Assembly (NCBI GenBank): GCA_046331175.1
Contig: JAXLRI010000005.1
Coordinates: forward strand, 248,001 to 312,000
Direction of reading: 5' to 3'
Length of the DNA stretch: 64,000 nucleotides
Origin: JAWKIW01 sp046331175
Lineage (GTDB): Bacteria; Actinomycetota; Acidimicrobiia; Acidimicrobiales; Acidimicrobilacustridaceae
Shown piece by piece: positions 21,208 to 28,516 of this stretch. Position numbers and translations under genes: made by a program. Every line of letters starts with the position of its first letter. Within the stretch, counting starts at the first letter, position 1. Below the pieces are notes generated by a model. That model was not told the origin of the DNA and did not search any database. It saw nothing but the letters and a program-made list of their open reading frames with translations.

Positions 21208-21888
21208 ATGGGCTACCGCGGCAAGGTCGTCGAGCAGGAGCGGGCCCGCGCCCTGCGCGCCGAGGCGTGGACCCTGGCCGAGATCGCCGCCGAGCTCGGT
21301 GTCGCCCGCAGCTCGGTGTCGGTGTGGGTCCGCGACGTCGAGTTCACGCCGCGACCTCGACGGACCGCCCGTCGGCGGGGACCCAACCGGCTGCAGGTGG
21401 CCAAGCAGGCCGAGATCGACCGGCTGCGCCAGGAGGGCGTCGAGCGCTTCGGTGCGCTGTCCGAGCGGGACCTGCTGGTGGCCGGCACCGCCCTCTACGC
21501 GGGCGAGGGCGCCAAGCGCGACGGCTACGTCATCTTCGCCAACAGCTCTCCCGAGATGATCCTGCTCTTCTGCGCATGGCTCCGTACGTTCTTCGACGTG
21601 GAAGAAGCGCGGCTTCGCGTCCGGCTCTACTTGCACGAGGACCTCGACCTGGAGGCAGCCACCAGCTTCTGGAGCCAGCTGACCGGCATCCCGCCTAGGC
21701 AGTTCCAACAGCCATACCGAGCCGTCGCCGATCCCACGATGCGACGAAACCGCCACGAGCTCGGTTGCCCGTCGGTTCGCTACGCTTGCACGACGACCCA
21801 CAGAAGGGTTATGGGCCTCGTGGAGGCGCTGCTATCCTGCGCCCCGCCATTCCGGGGTAGCTCAGCTGGCAGAGCGTCTGACTGTTAA
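21208..21888 (+). CDS. HTH protein with LAGLIDADG-like domain, 3' end inside tRNA-Asn
   Basis: 226 residues. N-terminal HTH (WTLAEIAAELGVARSSVSVW) followed by a basic linker, then LLVAGTALYAGEGAKRDGYV and IFANSSPEMILLFCAWLRTF, a pattern like the first helix and strands of LAGLIDADG-fold proteins, and RLRVRLYLHEDLDLEAATSFW. The last ten codons (GSSAGRASDC) are read from the 5' half of tRNA-Asn, so the coding frame overlaps the tRNA by 38 bases. Whether this is a regulator or a homing-type DNA-binding protein is unknown. ATG 21208 has AGGA upstream; earlier open frame is antisense to the YtxH-like gene. Confidence 0.62.
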   Translation: MGYRGKVVEQERARALRAEAWTLAEIAAELGVARSSVSVWVRDVEFTPRPRRTARRRGPNRLQVAKQAEIDRLRQEGVERFGALSERDLLVAGTALYAGEGAKRDGYVIFANSSPEMILLFCAWLRTFFDVEEARLRVRLYLHEDLDLEAATSFWSQLTGIPPRQFQQPYRAVADPTMRRNRHELGCPSVRYACTTTHRRVMGLVEALLSCAPPFRGSSAGRASDC

Positions 21889-21926
21889 TCAGAATGTCGT
21901 GGGTTCGAGCCCCACCCCCGGAGCCA
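21851..21926 (+). tRNA. tRNA-Asn (anticodon GTT), CCA encoded
   Basis: Cloverleaf folds fully: acceptor TCCGGGG/CCCCGGA, D-arm GCTC/GAGC, anticodon loop CTGTTAA in stem TCTGA/TCAGA, T-arm GTGGG TTCGAGC CCCAC, discriminator G and genomic CCA. The upstream protein frame ends inside it. Confidence 0.95.
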
Positions 21927-21984
21927 GGGCGGCTCGTCGGAGCCGCCGACCGCCTTTGTCGCCGCCTGCCATGATGGCGGGCCG

Positions 21985-22060
21985 GGGCTCGTAGCTCAGT
22001 GGTCAGAGCAGGCGACTCATAATCGCTCGGTCGATGGTTCGATCCCATCCGGGCCCACCA
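21985..22060 (+). tRNA. tRNA with anticodon CAT, probably Ile2 (lysidine type)
   Basis: Acceptor GGGCTCG/CGGGCCC with discriminator A and encoded CCA; anticodon stem-loop GGCGA CTCATAA TCGCT. The D-arm to variable-loop region (AGAGCAGGCGACTCATAAT) matches the bacterial minor tRNA-Ile2 rather than elongator Met, which has a different anticodon stem. If correct, C34 must be modified to lysidine by TilS to read AUA. No second CAU tRNA is in the window for comparison. Confidence 0.8.
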
Positions 22061-22113
22061 CCACTGCGGGTCAGACCCGTCCTTCGCATCCGTACGCCGC
22101 TGGTGGCGGCCGG

Positions 22114-22119
22114 TACGCT
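22114..22119 (+). promoter_or_regulatory. -10 element TACGCT of tetR gene
   Basis: TANNNT box 9 nt before ATG 22129, no ribosome site between. Confidence 0.4.
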
Positions 22120-22128
22120 CGCCTGCGC

Positions 22129-22791
22129 ATGGGTGACCAGCCGACGGCCACGGCCGGGCGACGAGCGCGCAAGAAGGAGGCGACCCGGCAGGCCCTGCTC
22201 GACGCCGGGCGCCGCCTGTTCGCCGAGCGGGGCTACCGCGAGACGCGCGTCGGCGACATCGCGGATGCCGCCGACGTCTCCGAGGCGACGTTCTTCCGCT
22301 ACTTCGGCTCGAAGGAGGACCTGGCTCTCACCGGGATCAAGGGCCGGGTCGACGAGGTGGTGGCCGAGCTGGAGGCCCGCCCGGTCGAGGAGCCGCCCCT
22401 CGCCGCCTGCCGGGCCGTGCTCGAGTCGTCGGGAGGTGTCGGCCTCGTCCCGGCCGGCGAGCAGCTGCTGGAGATCCAGCTCTTGGTGGGCGACCCCGGC
22501 CTCGCCGGGCACTTCTTCTGGCACGTCACCACGGTGACCAGCCGCCTGGCCGACGACTTCGGTCGCCGCCTGGGAACGTCACCCGACGATCTCGCGCCCC
22601 GTCTCCTCGCCAACGCCGTGATCGGCGCGCTCAACGCCGTGCTGCAGGTGTGGATGGCCGACCCGCTCGGCGTCGATCCGTGGGCGTTGACCCGGCGAGC
22701 TCTCGACGACCTGGGCCGCGGCCTCGAAGACGGCAGGGCCAACCCTCCGGCGGCGGCCCGCCGCCGCCGTCAGGGGAGGTCGGCGACGTAG
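22129..22791 (+). CDS. TetR/AcrR-family transcriptional regulator
   Basis: 220 residues. N-terminal TetR HTH: ATRQALLDAGRRLFAERGY then VGDIADAADVSEATFFRYF and SKEDL. The ligand-binding C-terminal domain (FFWHVTTVTSRLADDFGRRL) resembles mycofactocin-style or fatty-acid-related TetR regulators only in general layout; ligand unknown. The 3' end converges on a small lipoprotein gene, and the two coding ends originally overlapped by about 20 bases before IS insertion 3 bases after this stop. A palindrome upstream of the lipoprotein is a possible binding site. Confidence 0.88.
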   Translation: MGDQPTATAGRRARKKEATRQALLDAGRRLFAERGYRETRVGDIADAADVSEATFFRYFGSKEDLALTGIKGRVDEVVAELEARPVEEPPLAACRAVLESSGGVGLVPAGEQLLEIQLLVGDPGLAGHFFWHVTTVTSRLADDFGRRLGTSPDDLAPRLLANAVIGALNAVLQVWMADPLGVDPWALTRRALDDLGRGLEDGRANPPAAARRRRQGRSAT

Positions 22792-22793
22792 CG

Positions 22794-22802
22794 CCCCGGC
22801 TC
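22794..22802. repeat. Left 9-bp target-site duplication of IS256-family element
   Basis: CCCCGGCTC, repeated exactly at 24223-24231 on the other side of the element. Confidence 0.85.
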
Positions 22803-22880
22803 GAGGTATGACCTGAACCTGTGGATCGGCCACCCGCTCGAGGGCGCGACGTACCTTCCTCGTTGAACCAAACGAGTGAA

Positions 22881-22902
22881 CGCCGGGGGTGCAACCCCGG
22901 CG
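22881..22902 (+). promoter_or_regulatory. Hairpin before transposase ribosome site
   Basis: Perfect 8-bp stem CGCCGGGG/CCCCGGCG, loop GTGCAA, directly followed by AGGAAGG and the transposase ATG 22917. Such hairpins limit transposase translation from external read-through transcripts. Confidence 0.5.
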
Positions 22903-22916
22903 AGGAAGGCACGCCG

Positions 22917-24182
22917 ATGTTGAGAGTAGTGACCGATGACGACGCCCGCGCGGAGATGCGCTGGGCGCTGGACGAGATCGTGTTGGAGGGCGCCCGCCGC
23001 ATGTTGGCGGCGGCCCTCGAGGCCGAGGTCGACGCGTACATCGCCGGGCTGGCGGACCAGCTCGACGAGCGCGGCCACCGCCTGGTGGTCCGCAACGGCC
23101 ACGCCGAGCCGCGGACGATCACGACCGCCGCGGGCCGGACGGAGGTGCGGGCACCGCGGGTCGATGACCGTCGGGTTGACCCCGACACGGGTGAGCGGTG
23201 CCGGTTCCGCTCGGCGATCTTGCCGCCGTGGGCGCGCAAGAGCCCGAAGGTGACCGAGGTGTTGCCGTTGATGTACCTGCACGGCATGTCCACCGGTGAC
23301 TTCGCGCCGGCCCTGGAAGGGTTCTTCGGGTCAGCCGCGGGGCTCTCCGCGTCGGTGATCACCCGGCTGACCACCCAATGGCAAGCCGAGCAGCGCGCCT
23401 TCGCCGAACGGCGCCTCGACGACCGCGACTACGTGTACATCTGGGCTGACGGGATCCACTTCAACGTGCGCCTCGAACAGGACCGCCTGTGCTGCCTGGT
23501 GATCGTCGGGGTCCGAACAGATGGCACCAAAGAGCTCGTCGCCCTCGCAGATGGCTACCGCGAGTCCACCGACTCGTGGGCGGACCTGCTGCGAGACCTC
23601 AAGCGACGCGGAATGCGGGCCCCGGTGCTCGCCGTGGGAGACGGGGCACTGGGGTTCTGGGGTGCGCTGCGCGAGGTGTTCCCCGAGACCCGCGGCCAGC
23701 GGTGCTGGGTGCACAAGGTCGCCAACGTCCTCTCCGCCCTACCCAAGTCGGCCCAGCCCACCGCCCGCAAGATGCTGGCGGAGATCCGCGACGCCGAAGA
23801 CCGCGACCACGCCACCCGGGCTGCTGACGCGTTCGCCCGGGAGTTCGGAGCGAAGTGGCCCAAGGCGGTCGCCAAGATCGTCGACGACCTCGACCCGCTG
23901 CTCGCGTTCTACGACTTCCCCGCCGAGCACTGGATCCACCTCAAGACCACCAACCCGATCGAGTCCACGTTCGCCACGGTGCGGCTACGCACCAAGGTCA
24001 CCAAGGGCCCCGGCTCGCGAGCAGCGGGCCTCGCGATGGCCTTCAAGCTGCTCGAAGCCGCACAGGACCGGTGGCGGGCCGTGAACGGACCCCACCTCGT
24101 CGCGCTCGTCCGGGCCGGCGCACGCTTCGAGAAGGGGGTGATCGTCGAACGCGAACAGAAGGATCAGGAAGCCGCCGCGTGA
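22917..24182 (+). CDS. IS256-family (Mutator) transposase
   Basis: 421 residues. DDE residues are evident: first Asp in YVYIWADGIHFNVR, second in VLAVGDGALGFWGALREVFP, Glu in TTNPIESTFATVRLRT. CWVHKVANVLSALPKS and the N-terminal EMRWALDEIVLEGARRML are standard for the family. The gene fills the element and is intact. The ATG follows AGGAAGG; an in-frame extension to 22821 runs into the inverted repeat and is not used. Confidence 0.95.
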   Translation: MLRVVTDDDARAEMRWALDEIVLEGARRMLAAALEAEVDAYIAGLADQLDERGHRLVVRNGHAEPRTITTAAGRTEVRAPRVDDRRVDPDTGERCRFRSAILPPWARKSPKVTEVLPLMYLHGMSTGDFAPALEGFFGSAAGLSASVITRLTTQWQAEQRAFAERRLDDRDYVYIWADGIHFNVRLEQDRLCCLVIVGVRTDGTKELVALADGYRESTDSWADLLRDLKRRGMRAPVLAVGDGALGFWGALREVFPETRGQRCWVHKVANVLSALPKSAQPTARKMLAEIRDAEDRDHATRAADAFAREFGAKWPKAVAKIVDDLDPLLAFYDFPAEHWIHLKTTNPIESTFATVRLRTKVTKGPGSRAAGLAMAFKLLEAAQDRWRAVNGPHLVALVRAGARFEKGVIVEREQKDQEAAA

Positions 24183-24456
24183 TCAGCGGGACCGGCCGAT
24201 CCACAGGTCTTGACGATTCCTCCCCCGGCTCGGGCGCCACCCCGTCGGGGCAGCCAGGAGGGCGCGAGGGGCTCAGCGGCCACTCGGCGTCGGGGCTGGT
24301 GGTGGGCAGCGGGATCGGGCAGACCGGCTCGGCCCGGGCCGGGGGCGGGGTCCCACAGCCGCTGAGTCCGAGGGCGGCCAGGACGCCGAGAGCGGCCGTG
24401 GCGGTGAGGACCGAGCGGGTCGACGCCCTCGGGCGCTGGGTCGGGCGACGGCACAT
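24043..24456 (-). pseudogene. Small lipoprotein gene, 3' end replaced by IS256 insertion
   Basis: Begins at ATG 24456 after GAGGAGGG. A signal with lipobox (LAALGLSGC) is followed by a short proline-rich mature part. The frame now leaves host DNA at 24223 and continues into antisense transposase sequence, stopping at 24043 (137 codons). Joining the two sides of the IS restores ...PEPGRYVADLP and a TGA at 22770-22772, so the original product was about 85 residues and overlapped the end of tetR. The anchored N-terminal part may still be made with an altered tail. Function unknown. Confidence 0.7.
24223..24231. repeat. Right 9-bp target-site duplication of IS256-family element
   Basis: CCCCGGCTC, identical to 22794-22802. 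Confidence 0.85.
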
Positions 24457-24474
24457 GGGAGACCCTCCTCAAAG

Positions 24475-24489
24475 TGAGAGAAACTCTCA
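24475..24489. promoter_or_regulatory. Palindrome TGAGAG-AAA-CTCTCA upstream of lipoprotein gene
   Basis: Perfect 6-bp arms with a 3-nt centre, 19 bases before the lipoprotein ATG and overlapping a second dyad CTCAGTTGAG. Placement suits an operator, possibly for the nearby TetR protein (inference). Confidence 0.4.
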
Positions 24490-24642
24490 GTTGAGTCTGA
24501 CTATCACGTCATATGGCGAGGGTGTGCTCCGCTCGCGCCCAGCGCGGCCGGAGCGGCCCGGATGGTGGGCGATCGCCCCCGTACCGCGCGGTGGCCCGTG
24601 GCCGAGGGACCGGATCGGCAGGCCGGGAGCCGGCGCCGGTCG

Positions 24643-26277
24643 TCAGCCGGCCTGGAGCTGGCGGCGCAGGATCTTGCCGGTGGCGTTGCGCGGGATCTCG
24701 TCGACGAAGGTGACCGAGCGGGGGACCTTGTACGTGGCGAGGTGGGTCTTGACGTGGGCGCGCACGGCGTCCTCGTCGAGGGACGAGCCATCGGCCGCCA
24801 CCACGAAGGCGACCAGCCGCTGGCCGAACTCCTCGTCGTCGACACCCACCACGGCGACGTCGGCCACCTCGGGGTGGTCGGCCAGCAGGTCCTCGACCTC
24901 GCGGGGGAAGACGTTCTCGCCGCCCGAGACGATCATGTCGTCGTCGCGGCCCTCGACGAACAGCCGGCCGGCGTCGTCGAAGCGGCCGAGGTCGCCGGTG
25001 GACATGAGGCCGCCGACGACCTCCTTGGAGCCGCCCCCGGTGTAGCCATCGAACTGCATGCGGTTGCCGACGAAGATCCGGCCCACCTGGCCGCGGGGCA
25101 CCTCGTGGCCGTCGTCGTCGAGGAGGCGGACCTCGGTGCCGAGCGGTGGTCGTCCGGCGGTCCCCGGGGCGGCCCGCATGTCGGCCGGATCGGCCACGGT
25201 GGCGGCGGCGACCTCGGTCGAGCCGTAGAAGTTGTAGAGGTTGTCGCCGAAGGCATCCATCCAGGCGGTGGCCAGCGAGCCCGGCAGCGCCGATCCGCTC
25301 GACACGACCAGGGTGAGCGACGAGCAGTCGTGGCGGGCCCGGACCTCGGGCGGGAGGGCCAGGATGCGCTGGAGCATGACCGGGACGACGGCCAGGGCAT
25401 CGGCCCGGTGCTCGGCGACGGCAGCCAGGGTGTCCTCGGGGTCGAAGCGGCGCCGGAGCACCGCCACACCGCCCGTGAGGGCGCACATCAGCACCTGGGC
25501 GAGGCCCCAGGCGTGGAAGGCTGGTGCCGCGATGACGTACGTGAGGCCGACCCGGTACGGGATGCGGCTGAACATCATCGCCGCCGTCGACGGGTAGGGC
25601 GGCGGCTCGGGCCGGTTGGCGCCCTTCGGGGTGCCGGTGGTGCCCGAGGTGAGGATGACGATCTTGCCGGCGCGCGCCGGTGGCTCCGGCTCGACCCGCA
25701 GGTGCTGGGCGATGAGGTCGCCGGTCGACAGGTGGGCGCCGCCGCGGCCGGCCGCGGTGACCACGAGGAGCCGGGCGCCGCCGGCAGCGGTGACGACGTC
25801 GGTGAACTCCTCGTCGAACAGGACGGCCGACGCCTGTTCACGGTCGAGCACGTCGGCCAGCTGCGGTCCGGCGAAGCCGGTGTTCAGCAGGAGGAGGCGG
25901 GCCCCGAGCTTGGAGGCGGCGAGGCTGGCGTCGACGAAGCCCCGCCCGTTGCGGCACAGCACGGCGATGGTGTCGCGGCCGTGGACCCCGACCCCCTCGG
26001 CCTGCAGCCCCCGAGCCACGGCGTTGGTCCGCTGGTGCACCTCGCGGTACGTGAGGCGGCCCTCCTCGTCGACCAGGGCGTCGCGGTCGGGGGCGACGTC
26101 GGCCCAGGTGGCGTAGGCGCTGGCGAGCGCGTTGTGCCACCGTCGCTCCTGGCGCAGCAGCGTGGTCATGACCCGCGGGTGGCCCATCCCGGCCCGGCGC
26201 AGCACGTCGAGCGCCTGGGCCTCGAGCAGCCCCCGGCGGCCGAGGTGGCGGACGGTGGCCCGCAGATCGATCCCCAC
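24643..26277 (-). CDS. AMP-dependent acyl-CoA synthetase
   Basis: 544 residues, GTG start with TAGGTT six bases upstream. ANL-superfamily motifs: P-loop TSGTTGTPKGA, NFYGSTEVAAATVADP, STGDLGRFDDAGRLFVEGRD, MIVSGGENVFPREVE and the C-terminal PRNATGKILRR lysine. It activates a carboxylic acid with ATP to the acyl-CoA. Sequence style resembles long-chain fatty acyl-CoA ligases of actinobacteria (FadD-like); chain length not readable. Monocistronic on the minus strand. Confidence 0.9.
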   Translation of the reverse strand: MGIDLRATVRHLGRRGLLEAQALDVLRRAGMGHPRVMTTLLRQERRWHNALASAYATWADVAPDRDALVDEEGRLTYREVHQRTNAVARGLQAEGVGVHGRDTIAVLCRNGRGFVDASLAASKLGARLLLLNTGFAGPQLADVLDREQASAVLFDEEFTDVVTAAGGARLLVVTAAGRGGAHLSTGDLIAQHLRVEPEPPARAGKIVILTSGTTGTPKGANRPEPPPYPSTAAMMFSRIPYRVGLTYVIAAPAFHAWGLAQVLMCALTGGVAVLRRRFDPEDTLAAVAEHRADALAVVPVMLQRILALPPEVRARHDCSSLTLVVSSGSALPGSLATAWMDAFGDNLYNFYGSTEVAAATVADPADMRAAPGTAGRPPLGTEVRLLDDDGHEVPRGQVGRIFVGNRMQFDGYTGGGSKEVVGGLMSTGDLGRFDDAGRLFVEGRDDDMIVSGGENVFPREVEDLLADHPEVADVAVVGVDDEEFGQRLVAFVVAADGSSLDEDAVRAHVKTHLATYKVPRSVTFVDEIPRNATGKILRRQLQAG

Positions 26278-26283
26278 CGGCGG

Positions 26284-26289
26284 AACCTA
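26284..26289 (-). promoter_or_regulatory. -10 element TAGGTT of acyl-CoA synthetase gene
   Basis: On the minus strand, TAGGTT ends 6 nt before GTG 26277; leaderless layout. Confidence 0.45.
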
Positions 26290-26307
26290 CCGCGGCGGGG
26301 GCGTCGC

Positions 26308-26901
26308 TCAGACCTCGTCGAGCCAGGCGGGGGCGCGATCGAGGAGGTAGGTCGACACCTCGTGGCAGGTGTCGAGCACCTCGCAGAGCTGCTCCTGGCC
26401 GAGGAAGATCCGATCGAGGCCCACCTCGATGCGCGACACGATGGTGAGCGAGCGCTCGGGGGCGTCGGTGACCGCGGCGTACGAGTCGATGGCCGACACC
26501 TCGAGGGGCAGGTCGGTGCCGCCGACGCCGGCCAGCTCGGTGGCCAGCACCAACAGGTCGGGGCTGCGGGGGAGCGGCGGAAGCGCCCAGGTGAAGATGA
26601 GCGGGAAGGCGTAGCCCTCGGGTGGGTCGGCGCCCTCGGGCAGCTCCATCATGCGGTCCTCGAACGACAGCATCGTGCGGGGGTCGACCTCGAGGGCGAG
26701 GTGCAGGTCGAGGGGGCCGCCGCAGGCGTCCTCGGGGTGCAGGTCGACCTCCCACACCTGTCGCAACGAGTAGGTCTCGACCAGGTGTCGCTCGTCGTGC
26801 ACGTGGAACTGGTGGTCCACGGCATGGTCCTTGAGGTCGGCGACGAAGCCGGCCACGTCGATGACGGCCAACGCAGGCTCCTTCTGGGCTCCGGCGGGCA
26901 T
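26308..26901 (-). CDS. Conserved hypothetical soluble protein
   Basis: 197 residues. Starts at ATG 26901. Acidic, no membrane segment or signal. Recognisable but unnamed stretches: VWEVDLHPEDACGGPLDLHL, YAFPLIFTWALPPLPRSPDL, and LTIVSRIEVGLDRIFLGQEQ, suggesting an alpha/beta fold with a C-terminal helical end (CHEVSTYLLDRAPAWL). Lies between the acyl-CoA synthetase and a divergent inositol-phosphatase-like gene. No function proposed. Confidence 0.65.
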   Translation of the reverse strand: MPAGAQKEPALAVIDVAGFVADLKDHAVDHQFHVHDERHLVETYSLRQVWEVDLHPEDACGGPLDLHLALEVDPRTMLSFEDRMMELPEGADPPEGYAFPLIFTWALPPLPRSPDLLVLATELAGVGGTDLPLEVSAIDSYAAVTDAPERSLTIVSRIEVGLDRIFLGQEQLCEVLDTCHEVSTYLLDRAPAWLDEV

Positions 26902-27025
26902 GCTACCGGGTCGGCCGCGCCCGGCTGCCCGGCGTCGACGGCGCCACCGGGGGCCGGTGCCGGGGTGCGACGTGGCTCGGTCGGCCGGTCGGATCCGGCG
27001 AGCGACCGAGTAGCGTCGTCGGGCC

Positions 27026-27799
27026 ATGGACCCCGACGCCCAGCTCGTCCTGCTCGACGAGGTCGCCACCGCCGTGCGCGCCGCGCTCGGCGACCTGGAG
27101 GACTGGGGGCCGGCGGGCACCCGGGCCGGCCAGTACCGGTCCGACCTCGCCGCCGACGCCGCCGCCCGGCGCGTGCTCGACGGCGCCGGCGTCGGCGTGC
27201 TCAGCGAGGAGTCGGGTCGGCACCGCCCCGAGCACCCGGTCTGCGTCGTGGTCGATCCTCTCGACGGCTCGACCAACGCCGCGCGTGGCGTGCCGTGGTT
27301 CGCCATCAGCCTGTGCGCGGTCGACGCCGACGGCCCGGCGGCCGCGCTCGTGGTCGACCTGGTCCACGGTGACCGCTTCGAGGCCACCCGGGGCGGAGGC
27401 GCTCGGCGCAACGGGGGACCGCTCGCCCCCACCGGGTGCACGGCGCTCGACCAGGCCCTCGTCGGGCTCTCGGGCTACCCGGCCCGGTGGCTCGGCTGGA
27501 AGCAGTTCCGGGCGCTCGGCGCAGCCGCGCTCGACCTGTGCGCGGTGGCTGCGGGCGTGACCGACGGGTACGTGGACTGCAGCTGGAACGCCCACGGCTC
27601 GTGGGACTACCTCGGCGGGATGCTCGTCTGCCAGGAAGCCGGGGCCGTCGTGGTCGACGCCGAGGGCCGCGACCTCGTCGTGCTCGACCACGCCGCCCGC
27701 CGAACCCCGGTCGCCGCCGCCACGCCCGAGCTGCTCGACGAGCTGGTCGCGGCGCGGGCCGCCCTGCCCCCGCCGGCCTGGGCCACCGAGCGCCCGTGA
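27026..27799 (+). CDS. Inositol monophosphatase-family phosphatase
   Basis: 257 residues. Metal-site motifs: SEESG, VVVDPLDGSTNAARGVPWF and WNAHGSWDYLGGMLVCQEAG, all diagnostic of the Li+-sensitive IMPase/FBPase-like superfamily. Substrates in relatives include inositol-1-phosphate, histidinol-phosphate, PAP or fructose-1,6-bisphosphate; the sequence does not discriminate. The Asp of GSWD is kept, so it should be active. TAGCGT lies 9 bases before the ATG. Stop overlaps the GTG of the Nudix gene (GTGA). Confidence 0.87.
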   Translation: MDPDAQLVLLDEVATAVRAALGDLEDWGPAGTRAGQYRSDLAADAAARRVLDGAGVGVLSEESGRHRPEHPVCVVVDPLDGSTNAARGVPWFAISLCAVDADGPAAALVVDLVHGDRFEATRGGGARRNGGPLAPTGCTALDQALVGLSGYPARWLGWKQFRALGAAALDLCAVAAGVTDGYVDCSWNAHGSWDYLGGMLVCQEAGAVVVDAEGRDLVVLDHAARRTPVAAATPELLDELVAARAALPPPAWATERP

Positions 27800-28329
27800 A
27801 CGGGTCTGCCGCAAGGCGGGGCTGGGCCGGTCGGGTCCACCGGGTCGCGCTGCAGGCCTACCGGCGGCTGCCGCGCGGCCTGCGTCGCCGCGTCGTCCGC
27901 CTCGTCATGCCCTCGTACACCGTCGGCGCCATCTGCCTCGTCGAGCGCCCCGACGGGCGGGTGCTGCTCGTCCGCCAGGCCTACCGGGAACGATGGGGGA
28001 TCCCCGGGGGACTGTGCCAGCGGGGCGAGGAGCCCGCCGACGCCGCCCGCCGAGAGGTGCTCGAGGAGGTGGGGCTGCCGATCGAGCTGGTGGGCGAGCC
28101 CGCCGTCGTGGTCGACCCGTCACCGCAGCGGGTCGACGTCGTCTACCGGGCCCGGCCCGCGGCGCACGCCGTCCTCGGCGAGGTCGGGGCCCGCTCGCCC
28201 GAGATCGTCGACGTCGGGTGGTTCCCGCCCGATGGGCTGCCCGAGCTGCAGACCGAGACGGCACAGGCCCTCGTGGCCCTCGCCCGGGCCGCCGGCTCGC
28301 CGGTGGCGCCGGTCCTGCCGCCCGCCTGA
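27796..28329 (+). CDS. Nudix hydrolase
   Basis: 177 residues from GTG 27796, coupled to the IMPase-like gene by a GTGA overlap. The Nudix box is complete: GLCQRGEEPADAARREVLEE then VGL (G-x5-E-x7-REVxEExGL). A basic N-terminal helix (RLPRGLRRRVVRLVMPSY) precedes it. Nudix enzymes cleave nucleoside diphosphates linked to another group; target unknown. Pairing with an IMPase-like phosphatase suggests joint nucleotide or sugar-phosphate housekeeping (inference). Confidence 0.87.
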   Translation: MNGSAARRGWAGRVHRVALQAYRRLPRGLRRRVVRLVMPSYTVGAICLVERPDGRVLLVRQAYRERWGIPGGLCQRGEEPADAARREVLEEVGLPIELVGEPAVVVDPSPQRVDVVYRARPAAHAVLGEVGARSPEIVDVGWFPPDGLPELQTETAQALVALARAAGSPVAPVLPPA

Positions 28330-28360
28330 AGCGGCGTCCAGCCCGGCGGCCCGGCTGTCG

Positions 28361-28516
28361 TCAGCCGAACCCGACGGCCGACAGCACGACGAGCACCAGG
28401 CAGACCACGAGGATCCACCACGGCAGCCCCAGGGCGACGGCCAGGCCGCCGGCTCCGAACACCACGACGGCGACGATCCCGGTGGTGGTCCACCGGTTCC
28501 GGCCGCTGCTCCTCAT
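28361..28516 (-). CDS. Small two-segment membrane protein
   Basis: 51 residues. After a short basic start (MRSSGRNRWTT) comes GIVAVVVFGAGGLAVALG and then WWILVVCLVLVVLSAVGF, two membrane helices with almost no loop. Its ATG overlaps the stop of the amidohydrolase gene (ATGA), so it is translated with it. Too short to assign. Confidence 0.55.
   Translation of the reverse strand: MRSSGRNRWTTTGIVAVVVFGAGGLAVALGLPWWILVVCLVLVVLSAVGFG

Larger units (their letters stand above)
22803..24222 (+). mobile_element. Complete IS256-family insertion sequence, 1420 bp
   Basis: Terminal inverted repeats of 29 bp begin GAGGTAT (left) and, on the complement, GAGGAAT (right), and share the inner block ACCTGTGGATCGGCC. 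The element carries one transposase gene and is flanked by a perfect 9-bp direct repeat CCCCGGCTC, within the 8-9 bp usual for this family. Uninterrupted, the target would read GCGCCC-CGGCTC-GGGCGC, an inverted repeat at the shared 3' end of tetR and the opposing lipoprotein gene. Perfect duplication and intact transposase suggest recent insertion. Confidence 0.9.

Noticed and set aside
21809..22048. Short protein with GSNHRPSDYESPALTTELRA
   Set aside because: Reverse translation of the two tRNA genes, a common false ORF.
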